This document shows positions 17,839-27,019 of a stretch of 64,000 bases of DNA, piece by piece. Under the pieces are notes generated by a model. That model was not told the DNA's origin. It searched no databases and saw only the letters and a program-made list of their open reading frames with translations. Origin of the DNA: Campylobacterota bacterium (GTDB taxonomy: Bacteria; Bdellovibrionota; Bacteriovoracia; Bacteriovoracales; Bacteriovoracaceae); assembly GCA_003650125.1 (NCBI GenBank), contig QNFX01000002.1, positions 1 through 64,000 on the forward strand. Direction: 5' to 3'. Numbering within the stretch: position 1 is the stretch's first letter; each line of letters begins with the position of its first letter. A program made the position numbers and the translations under genes.

Positions 17839-18705
17839 ATGGGAAAGAAATTTGCCCCTAGGGTATCAAAGAAAAATCGTAAAACTATCTCACTCGAGAC
17901 AAAATATGAACTCTTTCGTGCCTCAGACCAGAAGCTTTTAAAAGGCGCTCAACTGGATGAAATTAACTTGGCGGATATTAAGGTCAAGGATCAAGTGCGG
18001 ACTAAATTTAATGATTCTTCTATTAAAGATTTGGGAGAAAATATTCGTACTAATGGTTTGATTCAACCTTTAGTTCTTCACCGTGAAGGGCACAAATTTA
18101 CTTTGATTTGCGGTGAGAGACGATTTCGGGCCATGTCATCAATTAACATGAAAAAGGCCCCTTGTTTTGTCCTTGAAAACAAGAGCAAAGAAGAGTTGAT
18201 GGCGATTCAGTTTTCAGAAAACTCTTCGCGAGAGGAGCTTCACTATGTGGATAAGGCCAATGGTATTCTTAATTATCAAAAGGCCACTAAGGCCTCAGAG
18301 AGAAAAATTGTCCAGGCCTTAGGTATTTCTAAAACTGAGGTTCATCGAAGTCTTTTGTTGGCCAAACTACCTAAAAAAATTAAAGAAGCGGCCAAGAAAT
18401 TTTCCATCGAAAAATATGTACTTTTAGAATTCTTTGCTCTTAATAAATCCGCCTTTAAGACAAAGGTCGAAAAGGAAATTTGTAAAGGTAATATTAGTAA
18501 ACGTGCAGAGCTTCGAAGGGCGTTGAAAAATGGTGGCATTGTTGTGGGGAAAGCAAGAGGAAAAGCTGCTCTTCCCAAAGGCATGACGGCGAATGCTTTT
18601 GTTAAGGCGCTAAAATCACAAACTAAAAATATGGAAATAGATGCCAAAACTAGAACCCTTCTAAACTCTTTGGTTGAAGACACAAAAGAGTTAATAAACG
18701 ATTAA
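17839..18705 (+). CDS. parB: ParB-family partition protein
   Basis: 288 residues. The N-terminal CTPase/ParB domain has GLIQPLVLH, the GERRFRA motif and FSENSSREELHYVDKA (family ENxxRxxL). A helix-turn-helix follows (KIVQALGISKTEVHRSLLLAKLP). It should load on parS and spread as a CTP-dependent clamp with the ParA encoded just upstream. The C-terminus is basic and Ala/Lys-rich. I found no sequence close to the common parS palindrome TGTTTCACGTGAAACA nearby. Confidence 0.88.
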   Translation: MGKKFAPRVSKKNRKTISLETKYELFRASDQKLLKGAQLDEINLADIKVKDQVRTKFNDSSIKDLGENIRTNGLIQPLVLHREGHKFTLICGERRFRAMSSINMKKAPCFVLENKSKEELMAIQFSENSSREELHYVDKANGILNYQKATKASERKIVQALGISKTEVHRSLLLAKLPKKIKEAAKKFSIEKYVLLEFFALNKSAFKTKVEKEICKGNISKRAELRRALKNGGIVVGKARGKAALPKGMTANAFVKALKSQTKNMEIDAKTRTLLNSLVEDTKELIND

Positions 18706-18823
18706 AATTTCAGTTATTATCTAATATTAAGTAGTTATCTATGTACCTTGATCATTTCTTACCATTTGAACAAAAAATAGACACGATAAATCATCTAAGT
18801 ATCCGTTATTAGGCATTCATTAT

Positions 18824-18839
18824 TGGCACGACCCATGCA
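18824..18839 (+). promoter_or_regulatory. Sigma-54 (RpoN) promoter candidate
   Basis: TGGCACGACCCATGCA matches the -24/-12 consensus TGGCACG-N4-TTGCA at all but one base, with GG and GC in exact spacing. Transcription would start near 18850, giving a leader of about 70 bases to ATG 18924. Confidence 0.7.
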
Positions 18840-18866
18840 TCCTTAAAGGTAGAAATTTAAAGTTTA

Positions 18867-18908
18867 CCAACTATGAGGGTATAATAATTTAAAACCCCCC
18901 TCTGTTGG
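18867..18908 (+). promoter_or_regulatory. Stem-loop in the 5' leader, abutting the ribosome site
   Basis: CCAAC (18867-18871) pairs with GTTGG (18904-18908) and GAGGG (18875-18879) with CCCTC (18898-18902), around an AT-rich loop. The Shine-Dalgarno AAAGGA starts at the next base (18909). The fold could govern translation or mRNA stability. Confidence 0.5.
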
Positions 18909-18923
18909 AAAGGATATCGACAG

Positions 18924-19655
18924 ATGAAAAATTTAGGAAAAATGAAAAATCTTTGGGTAATGGCAATCCTTTTTGTTTTATGTCTTCCAGCATTTGCTGG
19001 TAGAGCTCCTGCTAATTATTTTCCAAGTGATGACTTTGAAGTGGCCCCTATTGAACACAAAAGTTGGGTCCAATTTATTTCAGCGGAAGATGATAAGGGT
19101 ATCTTAAATGAGATGAGAAATACCTTTAGAAATTGGGAACAAAATGAAGAAATGGCCAGGTTGTATAACCTAAGGGGTGTTGTCGTATCTCCTAAAGAGA
19201 AGACCAAGTATTTAGGAAAATATTTTTTAAAATATCTTGATAGAAGAATCTCTCAAGAGGCAAAAAAATCTGATGCAGGATCTGGAGTTAAGAAACTATA
19301 TTCTGCTAAGAAGACACTAAATCCAAAATTACACATAGGATTTTCAAAAGATTTAAGAATTCGTTTTAAGGCAAGACCTTTAAAAGGTTATGGTTCAATG
19401 ATTTTTCAAAATCCTTGGATTGATTTTAAACTTCAAGCTGAAATCACGGGTAAGGCCTACCTTGAAGGGTTTAAAGATTTTTATGATTTTGATATGAATT
19501 CACGAGTAAATTACGATATTCAAAGTAGTACTGTTTTGGCCGAAATAAATAAAGAGATCATCGATGGCATGGTGGCCAATATTTCATATGAAAATCAACT
19601 CAAGGAAAAAGAAAATCAACTACAGCTTCAAATCAAATTTGCTCGTACTTTCTAA
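18924..19655 (+). CDS. Secreted protein of unknown function
   Basis: 243 residues; AAAGGA lies nine bases before the ATG. Signal peptide ends LCLPAFA. The mature protein has charged helices first, then alternating stretches (IGFSKDLRIRFKARPL, WIDFKLQAEITGKAYLEGF, VNYDIQSSTVLAEI, NQLQLQIKFARTF) that could be beta-strands of a small barrel or a membrane-bound sheet ending in Phe. No family recognised. It follows a sigma-54-type promoter and a structured leader, so it is probably made under specific conditions. Confidence 0.6.
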   Translation: MKNLGKMKNLWVMAILFVLCLPAFAGRAPANYFPSDDFEVAPIEHKSWVQFISAEDDKGILNEMRNTFRNWEQNEEMARLYNLRGVVVSPKEKTKYLGKYFLKYLDRRISQEAKKSDAGSGVKKLYSAKKTLNPKLHIGFSKDLRIRFKARPLKGYGSMIFQNPWIDFKLQAEITGKAYLEGFKDFYDFDMNSRVNYDIQSSTVLAEINKEIIDGMVANISYENQLKEKENQLQLQIKFARTF

Positions 19656-19659
19656 TAAA

Positions 19660-20142
19660 GTGATAAGACTGCTAAGTTTTATCGCTATTATCCATTCCTT
19701 TGCAACATTTGCAAAAATTAAAGAAATAAAAATCATTGAATCTTTCGATAAGATTTATGAGTTCTCTCGAATCTGTTCTTATAAGGGGATCAATCCAAGT
19801 CCTTTTATCGAGGTTAAAAATAGTCTGACGCTGGATTGTATGGGATTTGCCGTTAAGATAAATGATTTTTGCCAAGAAAAATCAAAAGGCAATTTAATCA
19901 AAAGCTTTATCGATATTAAAAATGAGAAGGTGGTTTGCCAAACTGGAAGAGGTGCAAAACTCAAAATTATTTGCGATAGAAAACATGAGCATTTTTGTGA
20001 TTCAAAAATTAAAGGATGTCAGAGTATTCACAAAGTCATCGCCAAAGATATTCCTCTAGTTCACAGTTCTGTTCTCAAGGAAAATGGAATTAAAACACTT
20101 AATTGCTATTTTTTAGATAGAGAGAGCACGGATAAGTTCTAA
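19660..20142 (+). CDS. Small secreted Cys-rich protein, unknown
   Basis: Start uncertain: GTG 19660, five bases after the upstream stop, gives a signal peptide (VIRLLSFIAIIHSFATFA) and 160 residues; the frame also has an ATG at 19588 inside the upstream gene. The mature part has about nine Cys (ICSYKG, LDCMGF, NDFCQEK, VVCQTG, IICDRKHEHFCDSKIKGC, LNCYF), suggesting a disulfide-bonded periplasmic or exported domain. Probably co-expressed with the upstream gene. The last 30 bases overlap pfkA on the other strand. Confidence 0.5.
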   Translation: MIRLLSFIAIIHSFATFAKIKEIKIIESFDKIYEFSRICSYKGINPSPFIEVKNSLTLDCMGFAVKINDFCQEKSKGNLIKSFIDIKNEKVVCQTGRGAKLKIICDRKHEHFCDSKIKGCQSIHKVIAKDIPLVHSSVLKENGIKTLNCYFLDRESTDKF

Positions 20143-21099
20143 TGCCTCTTTTTTAGGTTTCTTTTTAGTATCAAGACATTTTTTCAATGGGGCAATAGTA
20201 ACTCTACCATTTTTATAAATGGTAACCGATGGATAGTTTTTTGCTATTAAGGCCTTTACCGCCATAAATCCCATTTTAGAGGCCATAAAACGGTCAAATG
20301 CCGTCGGGCTACCTCCTCTTTGGATATGTCCTAAAATACAAACTGTGGAATCAATCTTATATTTTTCTTTTAGCTCTGCTTGAAGTGCATAGCTAAGGCC
20401 TGGCTCTTCTCCTTCGGCAACAATGATAATAGAGGATTTCTTTCCTCTTTTTATCCCTCTTTTTATATCTTTTACTACTTGATCAAGATCTTCTTCCTCT
20501 GGATTTAAAATAATATTTTCTGCTCCAGAGCAGACTCCAACTTTTAAAGCTATGGCCGGAGATTTTCTACCCATTACTTCAATTAAAAAATTACGGTTGT
20601 GAGAGAAGGCGGTATCTCTTATTTTATCTACGGCCTCCATGGCAGTTTGAATGGCAGTATCAAAACCAATTGAATATTCAGTACCCATGATATCATTATC
20701 AATGGTTCCAGGGATTCCAACGACAGGGATACCATGTTCCTGGTTGAAGATGTGGGCCCCGGCAAAAGTGCCATTTCCCCCCATGACCACTAAGGCGTCA
20801 ATACCATGTCGTTTTAAAATTACTGCGGCCTTTTTGCGAAAGGATTTTTCATGAAATTCCAGGCATCGGCTCGAGCGCAGAATTGTTCCACCCCGTTGAA
20901 TAATGTTTCCCACCGAGGAAATAGATAGATTTATGATGTTTTCTTTGAAAATACCGGCATAACCACCCTCAATGCCTTTTACGCGAATACCTTCACCTAT
21001 GGCGGTTCTAACTATAGCACGAATAGAACAGTTCATTCCGGGGCAATCACCACCACTAGTTAGAATGCCAATGGTTTTTAACGATTTTTTTTGTGTCAT
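20113..21099 (-). CDS. pfkA: 6-phosphofructokinase
   Basis: 328 residues, typical of bacterial ATP-PFK. TSGGDCPGMNCSIR binds nucleotide, GIPGTIDND holds catalytic Asp134, then MGRKSPAIAL and LGHIQRGGSPTAFDR. The phosphate-donor loop reads GGNGTFAGA: Gly110 points to ATP rather than pyrophosphate, but residue 109 is Asn where E. coli PfkA has the Mg-binding Asp103. It phosphorylates fructose 6-phosphate. gpmI lies 24 bases upstream in the same direction, so the pair is probably one glycolytic transcript. Confidence 0.9.
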   Translation of the reverse strand: MTQKKSLKTIGILTSGGDCPGMNCSIRAIVRTAIGEGIRVKGIEGGYAGIFKENIINLSISSVGNIIQRGGTILRSSRCLEFHEKSFRKKAAVILKRHGIDALVVMGGNGTFAGAHIFNQEHGIPVVGIPGTIDNDIMGTEYSIGFDTAIQTAMEAVDKIRDTAFSHNRNFLIEVMGRKSPAIALKVGVCSGAENIILNPEEEDLDQVVKDIKRGIKRGKKSSIIIVAEGEEPGLSYALQAELKEKYKIDSTVCILGHIQRGGSPTAFDRFMASKMGFMAVKALIAKNYPSVTIYKNGRVTIAPLKKCLDTKKKPKKEALELIRALSI

Positions 21100-21123
21100 A
21101 AAAAAATTTTACCTGTAAAATCC

Positions 21124-22656
21124 TTATTTAAAAATAGGTTTTCCAGAAAAAATATTAGGTATAGGTAGATCCATTAATTCAAGAATTGTAGGCGCCACAT
21201 CCTGTAAGGCCAGGTCACCTTCCTCTAATTGTAAAATTTTATTTTTGAGAGATTTATGAAAAAGAGAAAAAGGGACTAAAGCTGTGGTGTGGGCGGTATG
21301 AGGTGTTCCATCATGATGGGCCATCTGATCACTGTTACCATGATCAGATGTAAGGACTAGTGCAATATCTTTTTCTTCACATTTTTTCATGAGTTGCCCA
21401 ATACAATGATCTAGAGTCTCAATAGAAGATACTGCAGCTTTATAGTTTCCGGTGTGTCCGACCATATCTGAATTAGCGAAATTAACTAAGAAAAAATCGT
21501 ATTTATCCTGGTTGATAGTCTCAACTAGTTTATCTAAAACCAAAAGGGCACTCATTTCAGGTTTTTGATCATAGGTAGCTACTTCTCTAGGTGAGGGGAT
21601 TAAGATCTGATCCTCTCCATCAAAAGGATCTTTTTTTCCACCATTAAAGAAGAAGGTGATATGAGCATATTTTTCAGTTTCAGCTATTTTAAATTGTTTG
21701 AGATCTTTTTCAGCTAAGTATTCTGAGAGAACGCCACTTAGCATTTCTTTATTAAATAGAATTGGAAGCTTTATCTGATCTTCCACATAAGGGCCCATGC
21801 AAAGGTAATATTTTGGAATTACAGACCTTTCAAATTCATTAAACTCGGGAAGATTAAAGGCCAGCGATATTTGAATGGCACGATCGGGTCTATAATTTAC
21901 AAAGAAAACACAGTCATCAGCTCCTATGGCATAGTCCTGGTTAAAAAGCATGGGAGTAACAAATTCGTCATAAATTTCTTTTTTATATTCAGATTTTAAA
22001 TACTCCATAGGAGAAAGGTCCGTAACTTCTCCCTTTCCAGTAAAGGTGTCATAGGCCTTTTTAATTTTTTCCCAACGTCTATCTCTATCCATTCCCCAAG
22101 ATCTTCCCTGCATGGAGGCAAATGTAAAACCTTCAACTTTATTTATGCGCTTAAGATAATTTGCCCCACTTTTAGGAGGAGTATCTCTGCCATCCATAAA
22201 AGCGTGGAGGAAAACTTCAATATTATTACTTTTAAGCACTTTAATTATTTCTTCAATATGATCAATGTGGGAATGGACTCCACCATCGGATAAAAGGCCA
22301 AGTAAATGAACCCGGCCATTTGAGGCCTTGGCCTTTTCTATCAGTTCTTTTAGTTTAGGAAGGGTCGAAAAAGTCCCTTCTGTTATTGATTTATTTATTC
22401 TAACAAGGTCTTGGGTCACCGCTCTACCAGCACCTAAGTTCATATGTCCTACTTCAGAATTCCCCATTATTCCTTTTGGAAGTCCGACATGGACTCCACT
22501 GGCATTAATGGTGGTGGAGGGATAGCTCGAGAATAGCTCGTCAAAATGAGGTGTCTGGGCCCCTTCGATTGCATTTTTAGGGGAATCAGGGTTGATGCCA
22601 AAGCCATCTAAGACTACTAGAAGAACTTTTTTGCTAAGTCCTTTAATCGAATTCAT
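21124..22656 (-). CDS. gpmI: 2,3-bisphosphoglycerate-independent phosphoglycerate mutase
   Basis: 510 residues, normal length, with GGAG before ATG 22656. VVLDGFG starts the alkaline-phosphatase-type metal site, GIMGNSEVGHMNLGAGR carries the Ser nucleophile, and HAFMDGRDTPPKSG, NYRPDRAIQ, NFANSDMVGHTG and TSDHGNSDQM supply other ligands. It interconverts 3- and 2-phosphoglycerate using Mn ions. Followed by pfkA on the same strand. Confidence 0.96.
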   Translation of the reverse strand: MNSIKGLSKKVLLVVLDGFGINPDSPKNAIEGAQTPHFDELFSSYPSTTINASGVHVGLPKGIMGNSEVGHMNLGAGRAVTQDLVRINKSITEGTFSTLPKLKELIEKAKASNGRVHLLGLLSDGGVHSHIDHIEEIIKVLKSNNIEVFLHAFMDGRDTPPKSGANYLKRINKVEGFTFASMQGRSWGMDRDRRWEKIKKAYDTFTGKGEVTDLSPMEYLKSEYKKEIYDEFVTPMLFNQDYAIGADDCVFFVNYRPDRAIQISLAFNLPEFNEFERSVIPKYYLCMGPYVEDQIKLPILFNKEMLSGVLSEYLAEKDLKQFKIAETEKYAHITFFFNGGKKDPFDGEDQILIPSPREVATYDQKPEMSALLVLDKLVETINQDKYDFFLVNFANSDMVGHTGNYKAAVSSIETLDHCIGQLMKKCEEKDIALVLTSDHGNSDQMAHHDGTPHTAHTTALVPFSLFHKSLKNKILQLEEGDLALQDVAPTILELMDLPIPNIFSGKPIFK

Positions 22657-22685
22657 GCTGTTCTCCAGGATATGGTATTAAGTTT

Positions 22686-24509
22686 TTAATCATAGGTAGA
22701 GACCGGACCTAAGAATTTATAAGCATCTTTTGAATATTGATCGAGTATATTTTTTTGGACCTTTTGATCTTTTAAAGAGAGTTCTATCTTTTGATCTTCT
22801 AGATTAGTAACTTTATAGCTCTTTAGTGTATGAAGTTTTTTAGAGTTCTTTTTAAACCAATATTTTTTTTCTTCAGTAATGAGACAAATTTTATTTTTCT
22901 TGTAGGGAAAGAGTGGAGGAGTAACCACACTATAAAGTTTTTTGTTGGGGGAGAAAATATTTTGGCCATTGAAATATTGGGACCAAGATTTATCAGGATA
23001 TAAATTAGCTAAGATAGTAGGGATAATATCTACATGGGAGGTCAGCTTAATTTCATCTGTTGCCAACTTTTTTTCTAAATCACAGATGATAAAGGGAACT
23101 TGGATTTTAGGGTTTATGAAGTTGGTATTACTATGCCCGAGCAGGCCTTCTTCCCAAAATTCCTCACCATGATCTCCCGCAATAGCAATAATAGATTTCC
23201 CATTGGTTTTTTTTAGCGCTTCTCTGAGAAATTTTGCCAGCAGGTGGTCTACGTAGCGAACACTATTTTTATATTTATTGAAAAATTTTTCTTTAATCTT
23301 TGGTTTACCGGCAATTTTCAAATGATTAAAATCTTTTTCTATTACTGGTCGGTAAATTTCAAATTCTGGTGGATAGTAATAATTGTGATGGGTGCTATTA
23401 AAAAATAAAAATAAAAATTGCGATCGATCTTTTTTTATCTTGTCTAAGGCCCAATTAACCATATCTAGGTCATCGTTATATACAGCATTTCCTAAGAATT
23501 GTTCAAACTCATCAAATATTTCAAAAATATATCCAAGTCCGTTAAAGGATTTTAGCGATGAAGCAGAACCACCTAAAATATCATAACCACTTTCTTTTAA
23601 ATATTTAAGGCCTAGGGGGGGGAGATTTTTTACTCTGAAGTTTTGGAAGTGATAACCATTTAGGCCATAAATTGAGGTAAAAATTCCATGTTCAGTAGTG
23701 TGCCCACCAGAGTAGTGTCGAGGGGAGATAAAGCACCCATTTTTCTCAGCAAATTCATTCACAAGAGGCATTAATTCAGGAGTGAACATATCGCTTCTTA
23801 ATGATTCTGCCATGAGTAGGAAAACATGCTTATTTTCTTTTTCTTTATAGGTAGTATTTGGATATGAGTATTTTGCCTCGAGAGGCTCCTGTCCGGGAGA
23901 GTCATAAATTATATTATAAAAGGGGAATGAGCTTAATATTTCTCCTTTTTTTGGAAAATAAAATTGGTACCCGTAAACATTAGAAAAAGTTAAAAATAGG
24001 CCCAAGGAGATAATGGAAGGGATTGTAAGCTTTTTAATCATAGGCCTATTTAATTTTTTACTTAAAATTTTAAATAACCCTATTTGCAGGATAAAGAGTA
24101 CAAGAAAAAGCGAGATAAGTGAGATCCACACATTCCAGGTAATCTGTATCTCCCTATTCCAGTTAGGATTTGTTAAAAATTGTAAAACATGGCTGTCATA
24201 GAAGTGAAGGCCTTGGTTAAAAAATAGTATGTTATCAATAATAGATATAAAAATTAAAAGAGCTTCGCAAAAGGATAGAAAAATACCGGCAATGATCGGT
24301 TTTATTTTTTTAAGAATTAAATAAGGGAAAAGTAAAAAGGATCTAATAAAAAGAAAAATTCCAAATGAATATATAATAAAATAGAAGTGGTCTTGTGGGG
24401 TTATGGTGGTGTCATAAGTTAGAAAAACATCAGCTAAAAAATAGACTCCTATGAGGGTCTGGATACCTATGGAGATAAATATTTGAACAAAAAATGACAA
24501 TGGGTCCAC
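22686..24509 (-). CDS. Membrane sulfatase-fold protein (YejM/LtaS-like)
   Basis: 607 residues: five N-terminal membrane spans (about residues 5-180) and a periplasmic alkaline-phosphatase/sulfatase domain. Metal-site elements look intact: LLMAESLRSD (Glu), GGHTTEHGIFTSIYG (Thr nucleophile), AGDHGEEFWEEG (Asp-His) and GHSNTN (His). The layout fits YejM/PbgA, phosphoethanolamine transferases or LtaS; the HYSGGHTTEHGIF stretch and five spans favour a YejM-like protein, which in enterics senses lipopolysaccharide. The GTG start is uncertain. It precedes gpmI by 29 bases, possibly in one transcript. Confidence 0.72.
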   Translation of the reverse strand: MDPLSFFVQIFISIGIQTLIGVYFLADVFLTYDTTITPQDHFYFIIYSFGIFLFIRSFLLFPYLILKKIKPIIAGIFLSFCEALLIFISIIDNILFFNQGLHFYDSHVLQFLTNPNWNREIQITWNVWISLISLFLVLFILQIGLFKILSKKLNRPMIKKLTIPSIISLGLFLTFSNVYGYQFYFPKKGEILSSFPFYNIIYDSPGQEPLEAKYSYPNTTYKEKENKHVFLLMAESLRSDMFTPELMPLVNEFAEKNGCFISPRHYSGGHTTEHGIFTSIYGLNGYHFQNFRVKNLPPLGLKYLKESGYDILGGSASSLKSFNGLGYIFEIFDEFEQFLGNAVYNDDLDMVNWALDKIKKDRSQFLFLFFNSTHHNYYYPPEFEIYRPVIEKDFNHLKIAGKPKIKEKFFNKYKNSVRYVDHLLAKFLREALKKTNGKSIIAIAGDHGEEFWEEGLLGHSNTNFINPKIQVPFIICDLEKKLATDEIKLTSHVDIIPTILANLYPDKSWSQYFNGQNIFSPNKKLYSVVTPPLFPYKKNKICLITEEKKYWFKKNSKKLHTLKSYKVTNLEDQKIELSLKDQKVQKNILDQYSKDAYKFLGPVSTYD

Positions 24510-24568
24510 CTTGGCGTTTGACTACCCGGATAATTTATACCAGTCGCGCCAATTTTGGCAATGACTTA

Positions 24569-25219
24569 TTAGAGAAGATTATATCCTAGATAGAAGCTTA
24601 AAATCAGGATGAGAATGCCACAGAACTGATTAATTTTTATCATGAGTGTCTTGGTTATTTTGTGTTCAAATTTTTCGATAATAACGATTAGGGTATAAAA
24701 CCAAAGGACTGATCCGAAAGCAACGAATAAGGAAAATACAGCATTATTGGTCAAAGTGCTGGGGAAAAATGAAAAAGATTTTATAAAAGCACATAGGGTC
24801 GAGAGAGAAAAAAACATGGTTGGATTACCAATATAGATTAGTATTCCAAGTAGTAAAAATCCTTTTGATCCAAGCTTTCTATTATATTTAGGCCGCTCTC
24901 TAAGATCGACATGGACAAAGAATATTTCTTTGATTCCCAATAAAAAAAGTATGGCAGTACCAAGAATTTTAAATCCAAAGGAAATTTGGGGGTTAATGGT
25001 AAATAGAGAGAGACCTGAGAGGATGATAAAAAAATAGATAAAATCCATTATGGCGCCACCAACCGCTATGGACATGGCGGGGGCAATCCCTCTTTTTAAT
25101 TTGGTGTTAAAAATTAAAATATTTAAGGGCCCAATTGGTATGCACATTATGTAACCAGTAAGAAGACCTAAAAAAATGGGAATTAACATGATGCTTAGAT
25201 TATAGGATATATGGTGCAT
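24569..25219 (-). CDS. LysE-family exporter
   Basis: 216 residues with six hydrophobic segments. The first span and following loop (GYIMCIPIGPLNILIFNTKLKRG) match the LysE/RhtB amino-acid exporter pattern GxxPGPn, with the usual Gly-rich second span (AVGGAIMDFIYF). It probably exports an amino acid or related solute across the inner membrane; substrate unknown. An internal Met (25189) is an alternative start. It stands alone, divergent from the acyl-CoA dehydrogenase gene. Confidence 0.8.
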   Translation of the reverse strand: MHHISYNLSIMLIPIFLGLLTGYIMCIPIGPLNILIFNTKLKRGIAPAMSIAVGGAIMDFIYFFIILSGLSLFTINPQISFGFKILGTAILFLLGIKEIFFVHVDLRERPKYNRKLGSKGFLLLGILIYIGNPTMFFSLSTLCAFIKSFSFFPSTLTNNAVFSLFVAFGSVLWFYTLIVIIEKFEHKITKTLMIKINQFCGILILILSFYLGYNLL

Positions 25220-25277
25220 AGAAACTAGTTTTCCTACTAAATTTTAATTATATCTGAATTTTAAACGAGGGGATTTT

Positions 25278-26978
25278 ATGGCCGAATATAAAACGGATTT
25301 AGAAGACATCTATTTTAATATTTTTAATATACTTAAGGTTCAAGATTTAAGGCCTGATTATGGGCAAGAAGATCTTCAGGCCATTGTGGAAGAGTTTGAT
25401 CGTTTTACCAAAAATGAAATTTTTCCTATTCGAGAAGAGGGCGACCGAGTCGGCGTAAAAATGGTTGAAGGCCAGGTAAAAGTTCCAGAGTCCTATGTCG
25501 CCGCGAAGCAAAAGTTTTATGAAAACGGTTGGTTTGCCTTAGGTATGGAAGAGGAATGGGAGGGAATGCCTGCTACCAATGCTACTTATATGGCCTGTCA
25601 GTCCCTTTATATAGGAGCAAATGTCTCTTTCTCTATGTACCCAGGACTTACTAAAGGCGCACTAAATTGCATCAAGACCATTGGAAGTGAAGAGCAGAAA
25701 AATCTTTATATTCCTAAAATGATGGAAGGGACTTGGGGCGGAACTATGTGTCTTACTGAGGCCGGAGCAGGAAGTGACATTGGGGCGACAAGAACTACCG
25801 CTACTCCCACAAAGGATGGAAAGTATAAAATTAGTGGTGTTAAAATATTTATTTCTTCCGGAGAAAGTAATCTCTATGAAAATAACATTCATATGGTTTT
25901 GGCCCGAACCCCCGGGGCCCCAGAAGGGGTAAAGGGTATATCTCTATTTATCGTCCCTCGATTTAAAATAGAAAATGGTGAATCCAATGATGTGAAATGT
26001 ACAAAAATTGAAGAAAAGATGGGCATTCATGGTTCGGCAACTTGTGAGCTGACCTTTGGAGAAAATGGAAACTGTGAAGGATCTCTCATTGGTGAAGAAT
26101 TCAAGGGAATGTCTAACATGTTTTTAATAATGAATGAGGCCAGACTTCTTTGTGCCCTTCAAGGTGAGGCCCAGGCAAATTTGGCAACAATTCTTTCAAT
26201 TCAATATGCGAGAGAGAGAGAGCAATTTGGTAAAAATATTATTGAGCATCCCGATATAAAAAGAATGCTTTTAAAAATGCGGGCCATGTCTCGGGGAATG
26301 CGAGGGCTAGTCTTATATACCGCCAATTTATTTGATAATCCGGAAGCAGAGGATGAAATTGCTCTTTTGACTCCTCTTTGCAAAGGATTTTGCACTGATG
26401 CAGGGTTTGAGGTCTGTGTGGATGCAGTTCAAGTACATGGAGGTTATGGTTATTGTTTTGAATATGGCATGGAACAATTTATAAGAGATACTAAAATTGC
26501 CACTATCTATGAAGGAACTAATGGAATACAGGCGATTGATTTTGTTTTGAGGAAAATTTTTAAAGATGAAGGAAAAGAGTTTGCTAAATTAGGCCAAAAA
26601 ATTATGGCCACTTTGACACAAGACATTCCGGCGGAGTGGCAAAACGAAACTAATCTAATGAAAAAAAATATGGAAAAGTCCCAAGAGATTTTGGCCAGGT
26701 TTAAAGAATTTTACAGTAGTAAAAAGCTAGACCAAATTTTAGAAAATTCAACAGACTTTTTGACGTACTGTGGGAATCTAGTAGTTTCTTGGATTCTTTT
26801 AGGGCATGCACTGGAGGCACAAAAGCTTTTAAGTGATGAGAGCAGTGAGCAAAAAGAATTTTATTTATCCAAAGTAACGGACTTTAAAGTCTTTTGTGCA
26901 CATTACCTCACAAGGAATACTGCGATATCCCAAACAATTTTAAATTTTCCTGAAGGACTCTCAAAATTAGAGGTTTAA
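25278..26978 (+). CDS. Acyl-CoA dehydrogenase, long form
   Basis: 566 residues with GAGGGG before the ATG. FAD/acyl-binding motifs: MCLTEAGAGSDIGATRTTA, VKIFISSGE, and later VQVHGGYGYCFEYGMEQFIRD; the catalytic base is expected in IATIYEGTNGIQAID. The extra ~150 C-terminal residues place it in the ~590-residue class often found in beta-oxidation operons of proteobacteria. It oxidises acyl-CoA to enoyl-CoA, passing electrons to ETF. No other beta-oxidation genes lie nearby. Confidence 0.92.
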   Translation: MAEYKTDLEDIYFNIFNILKVQDLRPDYGQEDLQAIVEEFDRFTKNEIFPIREEGDRVGVKMVEGQVKVPESYVAAKQKFYENGWFALGMEEEWEGMPATNATYMACQSLYIGANVSFSMYPGLTKGALNCIKTIGSEEQKNLYIPKMMEGTWGGTMCLTEAGAGSDIGATRTTATPTKDGKYKISGVKIFISSGESNLYENNIHMVLARTPGAPEGVKGISLFIVPRFKIENGESNDVKCTKIEEKMGIHGSATCELTFGENGNCEGSLIGEEFKGMSNMFLIMNEARLLCALQGEAQANLATILSIQYAREREQFGKNIIEHPDIKRMLLKMRAMSRGMRGLVLYTANLFDNPEAEDEIALLTPLCKGFCTDAGFEVCVDAVQVHGGYGYCFEYGMEQFIRDTKIATIYEGTNGIQAIDFVLRKIFKDEGKEFAKLGQKIMATLTQDIPAEWQNETNLMKKNMEKSQEILARFKEFYSSKKLDQILENSTDFLTYCGNLVVSWILLGHALEAQKLLSDESSEQKEFYLSKVTDFKVFCAHYLTRNTAISQTILNFPEGLSKLEV

Positions 26979-27019
26979 GATAAAAAATGCTATGATTTCC
27001 AAGGATTATAGGAATTTAA

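Noticed and set aside
17031-18923. Replication origin next to parAB
   Set aside because: No DnaA boxes, dnaA, gidA/gidB or recognisable parS were seen in or around the pair.
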